Shown here piece after piece: positions 26,705 to 41,569 of a stretch of 64,000 nucleotides of DNA; positions within the stretch are counted from its first letter, which is position 1; every line of letters starts with the position of its first letter. The notes under the pieces are model-generated. The model was not told where the DNA came from, made no database searches, and saw only the letters and a list, made by a program, of their open reading frames with translations. The position numbers and the translations under genes were made by a program. This stretch comes from Piper betle (taxonomy: Eukaryota; Streptophyta; Magnoliopsida; Piperales; Piperaceae): contig JAURVB010014732.1 in assembly GCA_033002965.1 (NCBI GenBank), forward strand, positions 34,577 to 98,576. Direction: 5' to 3'.

Positions 26705-29700
26705 TCACTCGCGAGGTCGAGCAATCCAAAGAGAGCTGAGGGCACGCAATCGAGAGAAATAATCACTTATCGCGAGAAGAGCTCTGGCGGACTGACGTGT
26801 TGTTAATATCCTATGCATTTGCTGTAAGGTTTGTTGCCGAAGATTGTCAGCCTGCCCATCAATTAGAATCAAAAAATGAATGAACTAGAAAAAATAAAGT
26901 CATTTGAACATCTGGTGGCAAATATCTCAATTTAGCTAATTTTGTTGTCAGTCATAAGAAGGTGAGCTGTCTCCACGTCTCCTCATCAAAAAAACTTCCA
27001 CAGCCAAATAATGCACCTAAGTACTAAGGACGGCAGTTTTGCAAGAGAGAAGCACCTGTCGCAGAAAACCCTCAAGTGTTCCAAGCTTTCCCATAGCCAT
27101 GGCCATTTGACCCATGTAGTTCGCCACATTTCCGGTAGAACTAGATGGTCCTAAGGAACCAGCCAACGTTTCAGCTAAAGACTGTTGTAGGGCTTCCATC
27201 CCTTGAGAAAGGGCATCCTCCGCCTGCTGGGATGACTGCTGCAGGTTGTAGATGCCAGCCAGTTGCTGCTCTGTAAGCGGTTCCAAATGACTTACAAGAA
27301 GCTGCAGAGAAGGCCATATATGGTCTTTTAACAAAAAAGTGATGATTATCAAAATCAATGTCAAATGCACTCGCAAGATAATCTTGTGAATGATTACAAA
27401 CTGCCAAACGCATGAGTCCAGCAAAAAGGCACAAACTCAGAGATCACAGTTTACATTAAGCCAGCTCTAATGACTTTAATTTTACAAATTTTATTTAGTT
27501 ATTAACAACATAGGTCACTTGTAACCCAAATACTTTTCATTTCTTCGGTTTCCATTAGTAATACCATCAAAGCTAAAATTAGTAAGTTGGTTTATGTTCA
27601 ATTATCTTGCTATATTCAGGTAAGTTAACACTTTGTCTTATCCTTAACCTAGCAACTTTAAGAAATTCCAGGCTTCCCATATGTTATCAGTCCTACAGTC
27701 TTCGAGTCAGAAAACAATTGTAACAGATTTACCATCGATCACCCTCAAAGAAATTTCTCTAATAACTGGCAACAAACTTAACTCACATGACCCTCAAGTA
27801 GATAGTCTTAGACAACGTTTTAATTTTACCTTGAGAAGTTCAGAAGACCGAAACCCCCCAAGCCACAAGAAGCATCTCTCAGCTGGGGTCTTCCACATGC
27901 CTGACAACATGTGGAATACATCAGCTTTGGCAGCAATGCCCTTGAGCCTAAAAATGTCATCATAATGAGCCATTACTCCATCAACTATAACTCGGAGTTC
28001 ATTATCACTTGCATGAGAAGTAACTGCAGCTCTCAGGTCATTTATCTGTCTGTTTTGTTCCTCCAGCCATCTAGCATATTCAATGTCAAACGCAAGAGCC
28101 CCTGCAAATGTAAAGAAATGTGTCACTGTATAATTTTGGATGCATCAATTAGAGAGGAAAGAAGAGCAATCAGGGCATGGAATTTTTGGACATCTAAAGG
28201 AAGCTCTACCGAAAATTAGATACAGAAAAAATGCGCATATATACAGAAATAATTAAAAAATTAAAAGTATTCAAAGTGCACTGTTTTCAGTAAAAATTAC
28301 AACCATTATGCAACAAAATATCTGATTATAAGCTTAAATTTTCAGCAAGACCTGACCATTCTAAAAGACTCAAAAAATGTATGATTATAAGCTTAAATAA
28401 TTCGTATACAGAAACTTTCACCTAAACATGAAATTAATAAATTCAACGGGAAGTAGGAGAGAAATATTCCAGGGCACTAAGTTGCCACAGCATGTAATAC
28501 CAATCTAAATTAGGCAAAGAGAGTTCTGGCACTATCATTGCTTTTGCACATTACTTTAATTTACCCATACACTATAAATGAAAGGCATGTGGGGTTTCAG
28601 CTCTCCATAATTAAGAAAAGCAAGAAAGATGATATCTGAGAGACCAACAACCAATAACCCAAGAATTTCCATGGGACAAGGCAATAGGTCATTATTAGTT
28701 TTTAATGGGTGGTCAATTCAAAGTCACAGACAAACAAGCTTATTGAGATAAAAGCATACAAAACTTTGAATATAAACTGAACTTTCTTGGATAATTATAG
28801 CAATTAATTTATTCAATCCTTGAAGTGTAACAAATATGGCAAGTCCTGTGACCTCCAACTGCCAAATTCAGATTGGGAAGTCCCAACATCAAAAGGCAAG
28901 CACACAAAAAAATTACCATTTCCACTCATTGAATGAGCTTGATCGCCAGAGCTTGAAATAAAAATGCCCTACAAATGTAACCAGTTTTGTTCAGAAAGGT
29001 GAACACCAAAATTCTAAAAGTACCGTGCATGAAAATTTTATCTCGAGGCAGCAATAGGAATGAATATAGGAAAACCTGTTGGCGTGCTCGTTGAAGCTCC
29101 TGCTCAAGTTGATTTAGCTTCAGACGACTACTTTCTAGTTGCTGGACGTATGCCTTTTGAAGGAGTAAGTGTAAATTAGCTTAATTAAATACAAAAGATA
29201 AACTAATACACATGATACAAATAACTCCAAGCATTCCACCAATTACTTTGATTAAAAATGTCAACAAAACCAATTAAGACATAGTTTGCACTAATCATTA
29301 AAGAAAAATTTAATCAAAAAGTGTAAAAAATGAGTTTGAATGACAGTCATTTTAATTTAACACTTATTAAAGAGAAAAGCTATCTAGATGCAATAAAGGA
29401 GTAATACAAACAGATTTATACTTTCAAGAGAAAGCAATAAGCATGCATCAAACAGACCCTTTTAAATTATCAACGGCTAAATCAGAGTAGAACTTCTATA
29501 TTTGCTAAAAGATTTAGTATACATCTTAGGAGGAATATGCAAACTTTTGTTTGATATTAATATGGCTGGCATAAGCACTGCATTGCAAATACATACATTT
29601 AATATTTATAAATAACAAATTTCCCCTTAAAAAAAATCAATTTGTAAGCAACCAAATAAATTTATGACCACTCACTGGAGCAAAATTATGCCAAACTGAC

Positions 29701-31196
29701 ATCAGTAAAGAAAACAAGAAGATAGCATACCTTCTTCCTCAATCTGCTTTTTCTGGCAGCTTCACGATTTTGAGCAAGCCTACGAAGTGTCTGCAAAATA
29801 AGGGTCAGTTAAAACCTGTGAACAGATGAGTCTTCCAGTCCTATATTCAAAATTTCGGCAGAGATTATTTTTCTAGAACATATTCAATCCTAACAGCTAA
29901 GTTCACTTCTTCAGCAACATTAATGTTCGCAGATTTTCAAATAAATTGTTTATACCTTCTGATCGCCTGTTTTATCCTTTGATCTATCACTGGAATCAGA
30001 AGCAACTACAAGAGCAGAGCGACCTCGTTCAAGCTATGGCACGGAAGGTAGAGTTTTAGAAATTTGAATTCTTAGATCTATACATGTCAATGAAGAACAA
30101 TACATGAAATTTCCCAGTCCTACCATTGGATTCTTGTCATCTAAATCCACATCAGTGGAGGTGTCAGTTCTGGGGCTGGTATCTGCCATTCTAGAATCAC
30201 CAAGTATCTCGTTATTAGTATTTAATAAAGGTAACTGATTGAAGTTGCGTCCCTGCTGCAAAGATTGTGTTTGCGGGAGAATTCTAGAAGCTGCCGCAGT
30301 GTCAGTTGAACCCAGAGCCTGTGTTTCGAAAGAGAAACATATGAGACAAAAAGGTTAAGAGGGCAAGTGTTTCTTCATTCGATCACAAATTTTGTATTAT
30401 AAATAAATAAGTCATTCTGGAGAAACCTTGTCAATGTGACCAATTTGGAGAGAATCTACAGGAAAAACCTGACCACTAGACTTTGGATTGAACAATGGAC
30501 CTGTATTGCACACATGAGATTTTAAAAAAATGTCAATAAGTTTCAGTCAAATGGAACCATCGAAGCACACAAACAGTAGAAAGTAAAATTGCTCGCAAGT
30601 GAAAGAAAGTACGAGATTGTAGCAAATTCTCGTTAAATTATTTCCCAAAGAGGAAATATCATATGACTATGGCCATCTAAAAGCTTCTTAAATCGAAACA
30701 ATGCTACATATTGCATTGCATAAAGACTAGCATACGTCGGGTAATATCAACTGCGTCCTCTAGACGAAATCCAAGGGACTGCTCGAGCATTCCAAAGTTG
30801 GAAACATGTGACTGAATCTGGTTGCCTTCCGTGCTACTGCCGCTGAAAAAATGAAAGGAAAGCAGACCTTAATGTGAGCAGTCGTGGATACATAAGCTAT
30901 TAAACAGTAGTTTTAAAGAAAAAAGCATGATCTAAAAAGTATGCTAGAGGCTTAAATTACCCTCGAACTAAAACTATCGAATTAAGCAAGGGTACCGGGT
31001 AGACTTCGCGAAAAAAGAAATTTTCAATGCGAAAGAACTGTGAACGATGAGGTTCATCTTACAAGTAATTAACAAAATAGAAAGGTATGGAGAAAAGTTA
31101 CAGTTCATTAGGAGTGCGTGATGGAGGAAAGCTCGGCATCCCGCCAAATGCTTTGGTAACATCTTCTGATCCAATGCTACTGTTTTTACTCCCCAT
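26705..31196 (-). CDS. TGA-type bZIP transcription factor (TGA2.1-like)
   Basis: Eleven exons join in phase to 467 residues: 31196-31102, 30842-30736, 30500-30427, 30318-30124, 30033-29956, 29790-29731, 29153-29076, 28968-28917, 28101-27830, 27301-27056 and 26851-26705. The bZIP lies at about residues 182-229: basic region RRLAQNREAARKSRLRKK, then the leucine-containing QQLESSRLKLNQLEQELQ. The DOG1/TGA domain fills the C-terminal half, with FDIEYARWLEEQNRQI, DVFHMLSGMWKTPAERCFLW, LEPLTEQQLAGIYNLQQSSQ, ANYMGQMAMAMGKLGTLEGF and the end SSLWIARPRE*. TGA factors bind TGACG/as-1 elements and recruit NPR1 in salicylate-dependent defence. The long N-terminus (about 180 residues before the bZIP) and the clade II DOG1 region fit TGA2.1 rather than short TGA2/5/6. 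Three out-of-frame ATGs lie immediately upstream of the chosen start. All splice sites are GT-AG. No frame lesion was found. Confidence 0.95.
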
Positions 31197-32700
31197 CCAT
31201 CATCATTATCACCCGATCACTGATCTAGCACCAAAACAAAAAATAAACAATGAACCATTATGAATGAACGGATCAAAAAGCTACCAGCTATAACTCTTGC
31301 AACCACAAGGCCGCTAAGATCTCAACCCATAACCATCTGAGCATTCGTCCTCAATTTTTGTTAATAAGTTGAACTTCAATCAAAAAAATAAAAACTTAGA
31401 CCACTGAGTACATCAGAATGTCCCAAACTATTAAGGAGACGGTCAAAGTGGCATAGGCCGAATCTAGAGTCTACAACGGAAACATAAGCCCGACCGTTGA
31501 TGCAGAAATACACTCTTAGAATCACTGCCGCCATGCAGAGAATAGAAATTGCACACAGTACAATTCAGGAAAAAAAGAAAGAGTAGGTTCGGAAGCAAGC
31601 ACAAGTAAGAGCTACAAAGTGCGTACGTATGGAAATACAGATATTAATAGCCCCATGACCCCCTACCACCTCAATCAGATGCTCCTGACTGTGTTTTCAA
31701 CAATTTCCACCCAGAAAATCAAAACAGAAAAGTTGAAATCTAACTTACCTAACACAATTTGACAATTAACAGCTCCCAGCACTCTCAGCACCAACCCAAG
31801 AAAAACTCAAAACACCCACCAATCCCTCAATTCTGTTCAGAGTCCAAAACCCAAGAATCACCCGATCGTTCCCACCAAAGCCACCGCCTTTCCAATCAGA
31901 ACACCACCCCCAAAGGGAGGCGAAAACCCTAAAGAACTCGGGGTTTCCCCCTTTTGCAACTTCTCCCCCACGAGAGGAAGAAGAAAGAAGAGAGAAAGAG
32001 AGATCACCGCCACAGAAGCAGCAAACAAAGGAAATCAGAATCAGGCACCTTGCAACCTCCCGCCCCCTCCCAAGTCCCAAACTTTGGCTTGGATTCAGCA
32101 GCGGGTGGCTTCTTCCAGATGAAATCAACCACTACCCACCTCGGGCTCCGCTTAATTTAGTCGTCGGAAATGGAGGTGACGTTCTTGGTGGGTCAGTCCA
32201 CTCCCCAATACACGTCACTTTCGGTTGAAAACCTTACCTCCTCTTCCCCACCCCTAAAGTCTCCACCTCTACAATTATCTTCTTCTTTCTACCTCAGAAT
32301 ATTACCATATGGCATACACACAAACGTGACACCCAAAAAATAAAAAAAAGAATCTATTTTTCTTTTTTACCTCAAGCTTGGAAGTGAAAGATTGTGCTGC
32401 CGTACCTGCGGATAAAAGAGAGAGAGCGAGGAGCTGCTGCCCTGCCAGCCAGCCACTGTTAAAGAATGACCGAAGTAGTAGACAGAGAGAGAAAGACGGG
32501 GTGTCAGATGGTGGGAAAGAGGTGCCTACCACCCGCAGGGGTAACAGCTGCTTTTGCAGTTTGGGAAGAGAAGAGAATCCAGAAGCTGTCAATCAATCAA
32601 GTTTCATCACGGGTGGGTAACCAGTGAGTGCACACATATATAAAACAGGGTGAGGGGAAGAAAGAGGAGGGCTCATCAAAATGTGGGATCAAAAAGGTGG
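31197..32700 (-). promoter_or_regulatory. 5' leader and promoter region of the TGA gene
   Basis: The sequence just above the start reads ...CTAG|ATCAGTGATC on the minus strand, a likely acceptor of a 5' UTR intron. A purine/pyrimidine-biased stretch at about 31750-32130 looks like the first untranslated exon. A TTTTATATATG motif near 32636-32646 on the minus strand could be the TATA box. The open frames here (for example 31766-32128) have no recognisable domain. Boundaries are inferred. Confidence 0.35.
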
Positions 32701-32874
32701 GATGTGAAAGATTGAGCGGTAAATAATACAAAAACAGAAGGATTGACCGCTCAACATCTTCCCTTGGGGTACATATATGACAAAACCCATTGCCCCCAGT
32801 TGGGTTAATAATTCTATGCCAACTTTTGCTAATTATCGATCTTTTTTATTTTATTGTTAATAAGCAAAGATGCC

Positions 32875-32906
<32 letters not shown>

Positions 32907-34224
32907 CTCGTTATATTTGGATAAACTATATGAATTGAATTTTGGCTCGAAATTACTTATGAGACAGAGAGGTATATTTTGCATCATTAATTACCGGCTC
33001 TACTTTTATTATATCAGGAGACATGGAGAAAGCGAATTTATGAAAACAAGAGAAGAAGATATCTGCCATGGTCAAAATTGGCTTCTGTGACATAAATAAA
33101 TAAATAAATATATAAATAAAATTATTTTATAGCAGGACACCCCACAAGAGTGTAGAATAGAATAAAATCACTGGAGGGGCTTTGGGGGGTGGTCTTGGGA
33201 TGGAAGAAAGAGGAGTGTGGAGAAAATTGAGGATGGACGCATTGAATGCCAAATTTAGATAAATTGGTCAGATTTGAATTCTTCTCTTATTTGGACTTTG
33301 GAGTGATTGGTCTGATTGGATTGACTTATATCCATGTCTCAAGATGGGGAAGGAGGGAAGAAGGTGGCATGTTGTCAAGTGGAAGCAGCGGTATCTTCTA
33401 TGTTGTTGCATCGTTTGCAGTATTTGTACCCAGGTAATGGCCAAGGCATCCACATATATGTATGGGGAACGGTATCGCAAAATTAGGTACATATATGTAT
33501 GTGTGGCGAATCATTTTTAGGTGAAAACTTTGTGCTTCTTTAAGATGTCAATTTCGTTGTTTTGGTGAAACAGTAGTTTTTCCAACTTTAGTTGAATTGT
33601 TGAAAAGAAAAGGTTGCACCATTTCTAATCAATTATATAACTTGCCTTTCCATCATGGCGGCAGAAATTTGGGCAGTTGTTGGTGTCCCTCAATGCTCCC
33701 ACCTTTTCTTGTTTAATAGATCTTGTGGACAGTGTTGCTTTTGTCTTCAAATATCAAGATTACCTTTTATATCCCATTTGCAGCGGTGTTTTATTATATG
33801 TGATCAGCTCTTTGGCAGCCCATTCTCAGCTTACTTTGTCCACCAATGCTTAAAGGTATGAAACTATGAACTCTGTCTATCATAGGATGGCAAAAAAAGA
33901 GAGAAGATTTTCTATCATGAATCAATTCTTCCAATATGAACAAGACCACAAAGAATGATGTTCCTTCTCGTCAGAAACAATGCATGCCAAATATAAAAAA
34001 AGCTCCGAATATGGACACCAATCGAATCCGTTGAATGATTTAATCTCAGAATTCCTACAACTCTTGATCTCCGATATTGTGTACTTGTTTCTTGATGAGA
34101 TTGTTACTTGTTACAATATTATTGTCCAAGTCACAATTCAATGTTGTTTCTCTTTTTCTCAAATGAGTAAAACTGATGAAGCTCTTCGACTTTGCAAAGA
34201 TGCTACACAGTAAAATAGATGCCT
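32701..34224. other. Non-coding interval between TGA promoter and CDPK end
   Basis: An (AT)n microsatellite lies at about 32880-32906 and an ATAAATAA repeat near 33090-33118. No gene is recognised. Bases nearest 34224 are the presumed 3' UTR of the CDPK gene. Confidence 0.5.
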
Positions 34225-36664
<2,440 letters not shown>

Positions 36665-36944
36665 TGACGTAGAACGTAGGAGGAAGATGAGCAAAAGGGC
36701 TTTGAGAGAAATGCGATATGATGGAGTAGAAAGAGAGGAGAATGGGAAGGGGTCAAACGGACCAAGGAAGGGAGATTAGGAGATATATATATATATTTGA
36801 TGGAGAGGGAATTTTGGGGAGTCTGAAACTAACACGAGGAGTGGGTATCCATGACAGTTTTGGGGATTGATTGATTGTGTTATGTTTTTGGAAATGTTCA
36901 ACGCAGTAAGAGGGATTACAGTTTTCTTTTTCCAGACTGCAATC

Positions 36945-37440
36945 TAATTAAGTGAGGAAGAATCCCTTCGTGTTTAAAAAAGCACGGATGAGAGGAGAAA
37001 GGAGACTTGACGTTCAAGAGAGTCGCCAGCACGTCGGCACGTATAATAAGGCCATATTGAATCGGGTTTTTAGCTTTGGAAAAAGGGGTATTTTTCTATT
37101 TGAAGGCTGGATCAGTCTTATAAAAATTAGCCGTATTTTTCTATTTGAAGGCTGGATCAGTCTTATAAAAATTAGCCCAATTTATTTAAAATTGACCGAT
37201 TTAAATCGGATTGGATCGGAGTTAATCGGCATCAAACAAAAAGTAAATTGGTCAAAATAATCTTAAAAAAATTAAAAATATTATAAAATATAATTTATAT
37301 TTTAATATCAAAATGACATATTTTATAATTAATAATTTATAAATTTTAATTAATTCAAGTGAACTAATTCTTGCTCATTTTTTGATGAATCGATTTAATC
37401 TAATGACTCCCTTTCCATTCAATTTAACGTTATATTTCAA
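36945..37440 (+). repeat. Degenerate fragment of the dispersed long-LTR family
   Basis: The AT-rich block with ATCAAAATGACAT and the flanking ATCGGATTGGATCGG words is the reverse complement of the block at about 11000-11190 and parallels 41170-41290 in the intact LTR. I read this as a plus-oriented remnant. Its ends cannot be fixed by eye. Confidence 0.45.
37088..37177. repeat. Perfect 45-bp tandem duplication
   Basis: Unit 37088-37132 is repeated without a mismatch at 37133-37177. It lies within the degenerate LTR-family fragment and reads as part of a chance open frame. Confidence 0.9.
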
Positions 37441-37638
37441 ATTTTTTTACTATGGGTTGGATAGACTAATTTTGATAATATATATATATATCATGAGGAC
37501 TTTTTAATTGGTATATACCTGTTTATAAACAATAATAACCGTATCATTTGACAAACAGATGCGGCAGAAAATCGTCACTAAAGAGGTGCAGGAGTTAATA
37601 TATGATAGTATATATTTTATAATGGCTAATCCTAGAGA

Positions 37639-37692
37639 CGGCGGTGTAGTTCAACGGTAGAGCGGTCCCTTTGGACTCGATTCCACGCACCC
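37639..37692 (+). tRNA. Possible truncated tRNA-like sequence
   Basis: GGCGGTGTAGTTCAACGG followed by TAGAGC fits an internal A box and a four-pair D arm. About 22 bases on, ACTCGATTCCA resembles a B box. The anticodon arm, variable loop and T stem are too short for a complete tRNA. It is either a deleted tRNA copy or a chance match. Confidence 0.2.
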
Positions 37693-38722
37693 CCATCTTA
37701 TTATATTTTTACCATGTTGTTTAACGTTGAAAGATCGTGTTTTTTGAGGCCTACTCTGCCGTTTATATTTACTGCAGGCTAACTTCCCCACCTGTTGGCA
37801 AAATTATTTGTACATGCTAGCATTGGAATTATGGAGTATTAATCCTTTGTACCTGCGTATATATGAGTTGTATTTTGTCAAACTCATGGTGAACACCAAA
37901 AATTTAATACCGTCGACATTGATAAAAATAAATGCCACCAAATATACGATGATGATGATGATGTAGCCATTTATTTTTGATAGTTACAAATATCTCCTTA
38001 TATTAATGTGGTGACCGTGTAATTTGCGTCAGCAAGACTATACTGAAGCTAGAAAGAAGCGGCTATGATCGATCGGCCGCAGCCAAAACGGGAAATGGAG
38101 AATGGAAGAGCAGGCCGCCGGCTCAACCTAACGTTGGCCTTTTCTCATTCTCTAGTCGTCGTTTCGGCGTATCCATCCTTACCCCGTACAATATGTAACT
38201 TTTTAATAAATATTTTATTATCACATTTTTGGTACGAAAATGTGATAATAGCCTTTTGACACTTCCTAAAGATATATCTAACGGGTACTCTCTTTTTTCC
38301 TATCAAACAATGCTTTCGTCAAGAATGTTGTACTCACACCACACCACGTGGTGATTAGGAACATAACTCGTACAAGATGGCTCATTATTAATTTTTAGAA
38401 ATTATGCATTTATTGATTTTTAATAATTTTTTTAAAATATTATATTTAAAGGGTTTCACCATTTTTTTGTCAAAAACTTTCTTATAAATTTTTATATTTC
38501 TTCAAAAAATTTCTTATAATTTTTTTTCCATTGTAAGAATCACATTTATATTTATTATAATATACTAAGCGTGATATGATCATTTTTACGCCCATTTTTT
38601 TTGCACTTTTTGACATTCATTTTTATTCTCCAATATTTATTTTATACAATGTAAAACTAATTTTAAAAATATTTTAATAAAAAGTTTGAACAATTGGCTG
38701 TAATATGGGCAGCAAGATTATT
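37693..38722. other. AT-rich intergenic DNA before the solo LTR
   Basis: No gene is recognised. An (ATG)n microsatellite lies at about 37950-37963. The last five bases, TTATT at 38718-38722, are the left target-site duplication of the LTR. Confidence 0.5.
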
Positions 38723-41569
38723 TGTAACACCCCATTTCGGCTCACCCGTGAACCGACCCGGAAATGTCACCGGCGACCGAACCGTTCGTTTATCTACTAG
38801 ATTCGGTTAAGCCGACCAGGATCTACTCTCGGCGTCTCAAGATGGAGATGCAAATATGAAATGCATGAATGAGAACGATTGGGTTCTAACGTGGTCCTAC
38901 ATGCATGATATGATGTACAAGCAAAAACAAGACAAAATAATAAATGAGAAACCAAAAGAAAATATATATACGATTTTATCAAAATACGATAAAACATGAT
39001 AATCTATCGTAGCATTCATCATTATCTCTTTCGTTTCAATTGAACCGAGCCTGAACTCCAAACTCACTACTCATTCACATTTATCCATTCATTTCATAAC
39101 AAGCAATTTATCTAAACAAACACATCAAAATTATCATTCACGTAGCAATAACACACCGTCATTATACGTTACACGCGGCAGGTACATGTGTGCGCGGTTC
39201 CGTGCTGCTCCTCCGCAGTCCCGACAGCTTTCATCGCTCGCATTCCTCACCTACATATATATAGAAAAACCGTCAGTAACGAGTGTTACCGGCCCGGAAA
39301 ATAACTAATATCAATCTGGCACAGGAGAGCAAACTCTCCTGTTGAATCAAAACCTTATACTTCCTCAAGAACTCTCATCAGGGCACATACGGGAGCCGTC
39401 ACCGTCGGGCCGTCGCCCTCGAGTCGACAGCGTCCCCCTTTCTTTCTCATTCTCATACCTTGGCCATTTCTCTATCGCTTCTCGCATCAAATTTCATTCC
39501 TTACCGCCCTCTGCACCTTCCATATTACTCCTGGCCTTGAGCTCAAAGGCCGAGCACTCTCAGGCAGTCGCCTTCAGTACCCTTTGAACCACAAGTCTAG
39601 ACATGCGCTGCATTGCAGTACCCGTAAACCTCCACACTTCTCCGGGTTTGAGGAACTCAAAGGTGGAGTTGTCCGGATCCTTCGGGAACGAAGTGGGTTC
39701 TCCCCAGCTCCAGAGCCCGCTCTTCCGGGCACACGCCCTATCTGAAGACGTGGCCGCAAGTAACCCTCATTCCATCTCTCACCGAAAACACGAAAACTAT
39801 ATATATATAGGCCTGGGTTGGGATTTATACAATAGGCCCGAAGGCATCGTGAGCTGGATCTGAAGTTCGAAAACAAACTCGAGGGATCTCATCCTCGAGG
39901 GTTATTAATCCGAAATAAAACTGTTGGCTAAATGGCCCGAGTTAAGTGGGATCCGATAAAACGCCACTTAACTCGTCCTGCACATGATAAATCAAATATA
40001 CAATAGAATAGCGTAAAAACAGAGAACGAGTCCTAAACGGACCTGGTAGAAGCTCCAAACGGGTCCACGCGCCTAGGCGGCGAGCTCCTACACCGTACCT
40101 ACACAATCAAGCTAAAAACTAACGCCCGCATGATGAATCACACATCCTATAGCATGCACACACAATCAACACAATCGCGCATCAATCAACACACATCAAC
40201 CTATATCAATTCTAGCAAGTCTACTTAGGTTAGTTTGCATTAGATCATGATCATTACCTAATAACCCTAATTAGTTTCATAACTTCTATTTTTAACACCA
40301 CACAATTCACACAAATTTCATATTTTATTCTAAATCAAATCCACATTTATATAAATAATTACAATGCACAATTCATCAATCATAGCATGCAAATTCTAAT
40401 AATCAATACTTTCAATTAATTAAGTTAAAATAAATTATACCTCGCGTCGTCGAAAATCGGCGACGGCTAGGGTTTCCGTTTCGTGGCTCGAAACTCGAAT
40501 TCGGCACCTAGCGGCGTCCGAAGTCCGATCAGATTGGACCGGGTGCGTTCGGCGGATGATCCGGCGAATTTCCCACGAATCCAATTTTCCGGCGGTTCCG
40601 GCGGTTTTCCGGCGAGTGTCGGCGGTTTTCCGGCGGATTCCGGCGAGCGATTCGGGACGGGGCAATCAGGGGGTCTATCGGCACCAGCTCGACGAGCTTG
40701 GTCCGATGGTGGTGTCAAACAAGGTAGCCGAGGCGGCGATGGCCGTCGGCGGCGGCGTCGAAAATGGGCGGCGGCGGCGGCGTGCTCCGATCGGGGCTCC
40801 GGCCGGCCTCGACGGCGGTCGGGAGGATGGGGGAAACGTCGGCAATGGCGAGGGGGTGGTCGTCGGGGTCACAGCGGCGGCGGAGCGGCCCGGACGGCGG
40901 CGAATCCGACTCGAGGGAGCGCGTCGCGGCTTCGTGGGGCGATTCCGGCGTCGTGGCGGCGAGGCGGTGGCCGGGGTGGGTCGTGGCGGCACGGCGACTT
41001 CACGGCGGGGCGGGGCGGCGTCGATTGGCGGCAGCACGGCGTCGGCGGCGGCGGCAACGAGAACGAGGGGCGGCGAGGGTTTGGGTGAGAATGGTCGGGG
41101 AAGAAGAAAGCTCACTCTAGTGGCAGATTCGTAAATACGTATTGACTCGATTCCTACTCGAGTCAAAATAATAGCTAGTTCATAATAAATTCTAAAAAAA
41201 ATCTAGAAAAATATGGAAAAATTCTATAAAATAAAACAAACACAATAACATCCAAATGACATGCTCTATAACTAATAACCCACCCGAATATAATCAAACG
41301 CGTCCTAATGCGTTATTCGGCCTAAAACTATTCTACGATCAAATAAAAATAACAATCAATACTGCATACCTCCACATACTTGATAACCCATTTTTCATCA
41401 TCTTTTAGGCGTTATCATCGTACATTTGAGCATACATGACCCTCATCGCTCATAACTCACAGTTGGCCTCAACTCAGCTCGCGGTCCATAAAGCTGACTC
41501 GATTCGAACCGACGGTTGAACCGACTGGTTCACTCCCGTAAAACTCTGGCTCGAGTCACGGGTTTTACA
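38723..41569 (+). mobile_element. Solo LTR of a long-LTR (Del/Tekay-like) gypsy retrotransposon
   Basis: The element is 2847 bp. It starts TGTAACACCCC, ends GGGTTTTACA, and is flanked on both sides by TTATT (38718-38722 and 41570-41574). TG...CA ends with a 5-bp duplication are the hallmark of an LTR retrotransposon insertion. No gag, protease or polymerase is present and there is only one copy here, so it is a solo LTR left by recombination between two LTRs. The TGTAACACCCC start and length near 3 kb recall Del/Tekay chromovirus LTRs; that family name is inference. A GC-rich island at about 40440-41130, with CCGGCGG-type short repeats, gives long open frames on both strands that I take as composition artefacts. 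The perfect duplication suggests a fairly recent insertion. Confidence 0.85.

Noticed and set aside
40483..41166. Arg/Gly/Pro-rich proteins of up to about 200 residues on both strands
   Set aside because: GC-rich island of a solo LTR; several frames open at once and no domain.
38723..41569. Interpretation as a DNA transposon because of the inverted ends
   Set aside because: 5-bp duplication and TG...CA ends fit an LTR; Mutator (9 bp), hAT (8 bp), PIF (3 bp) do not, and no transposase is present.
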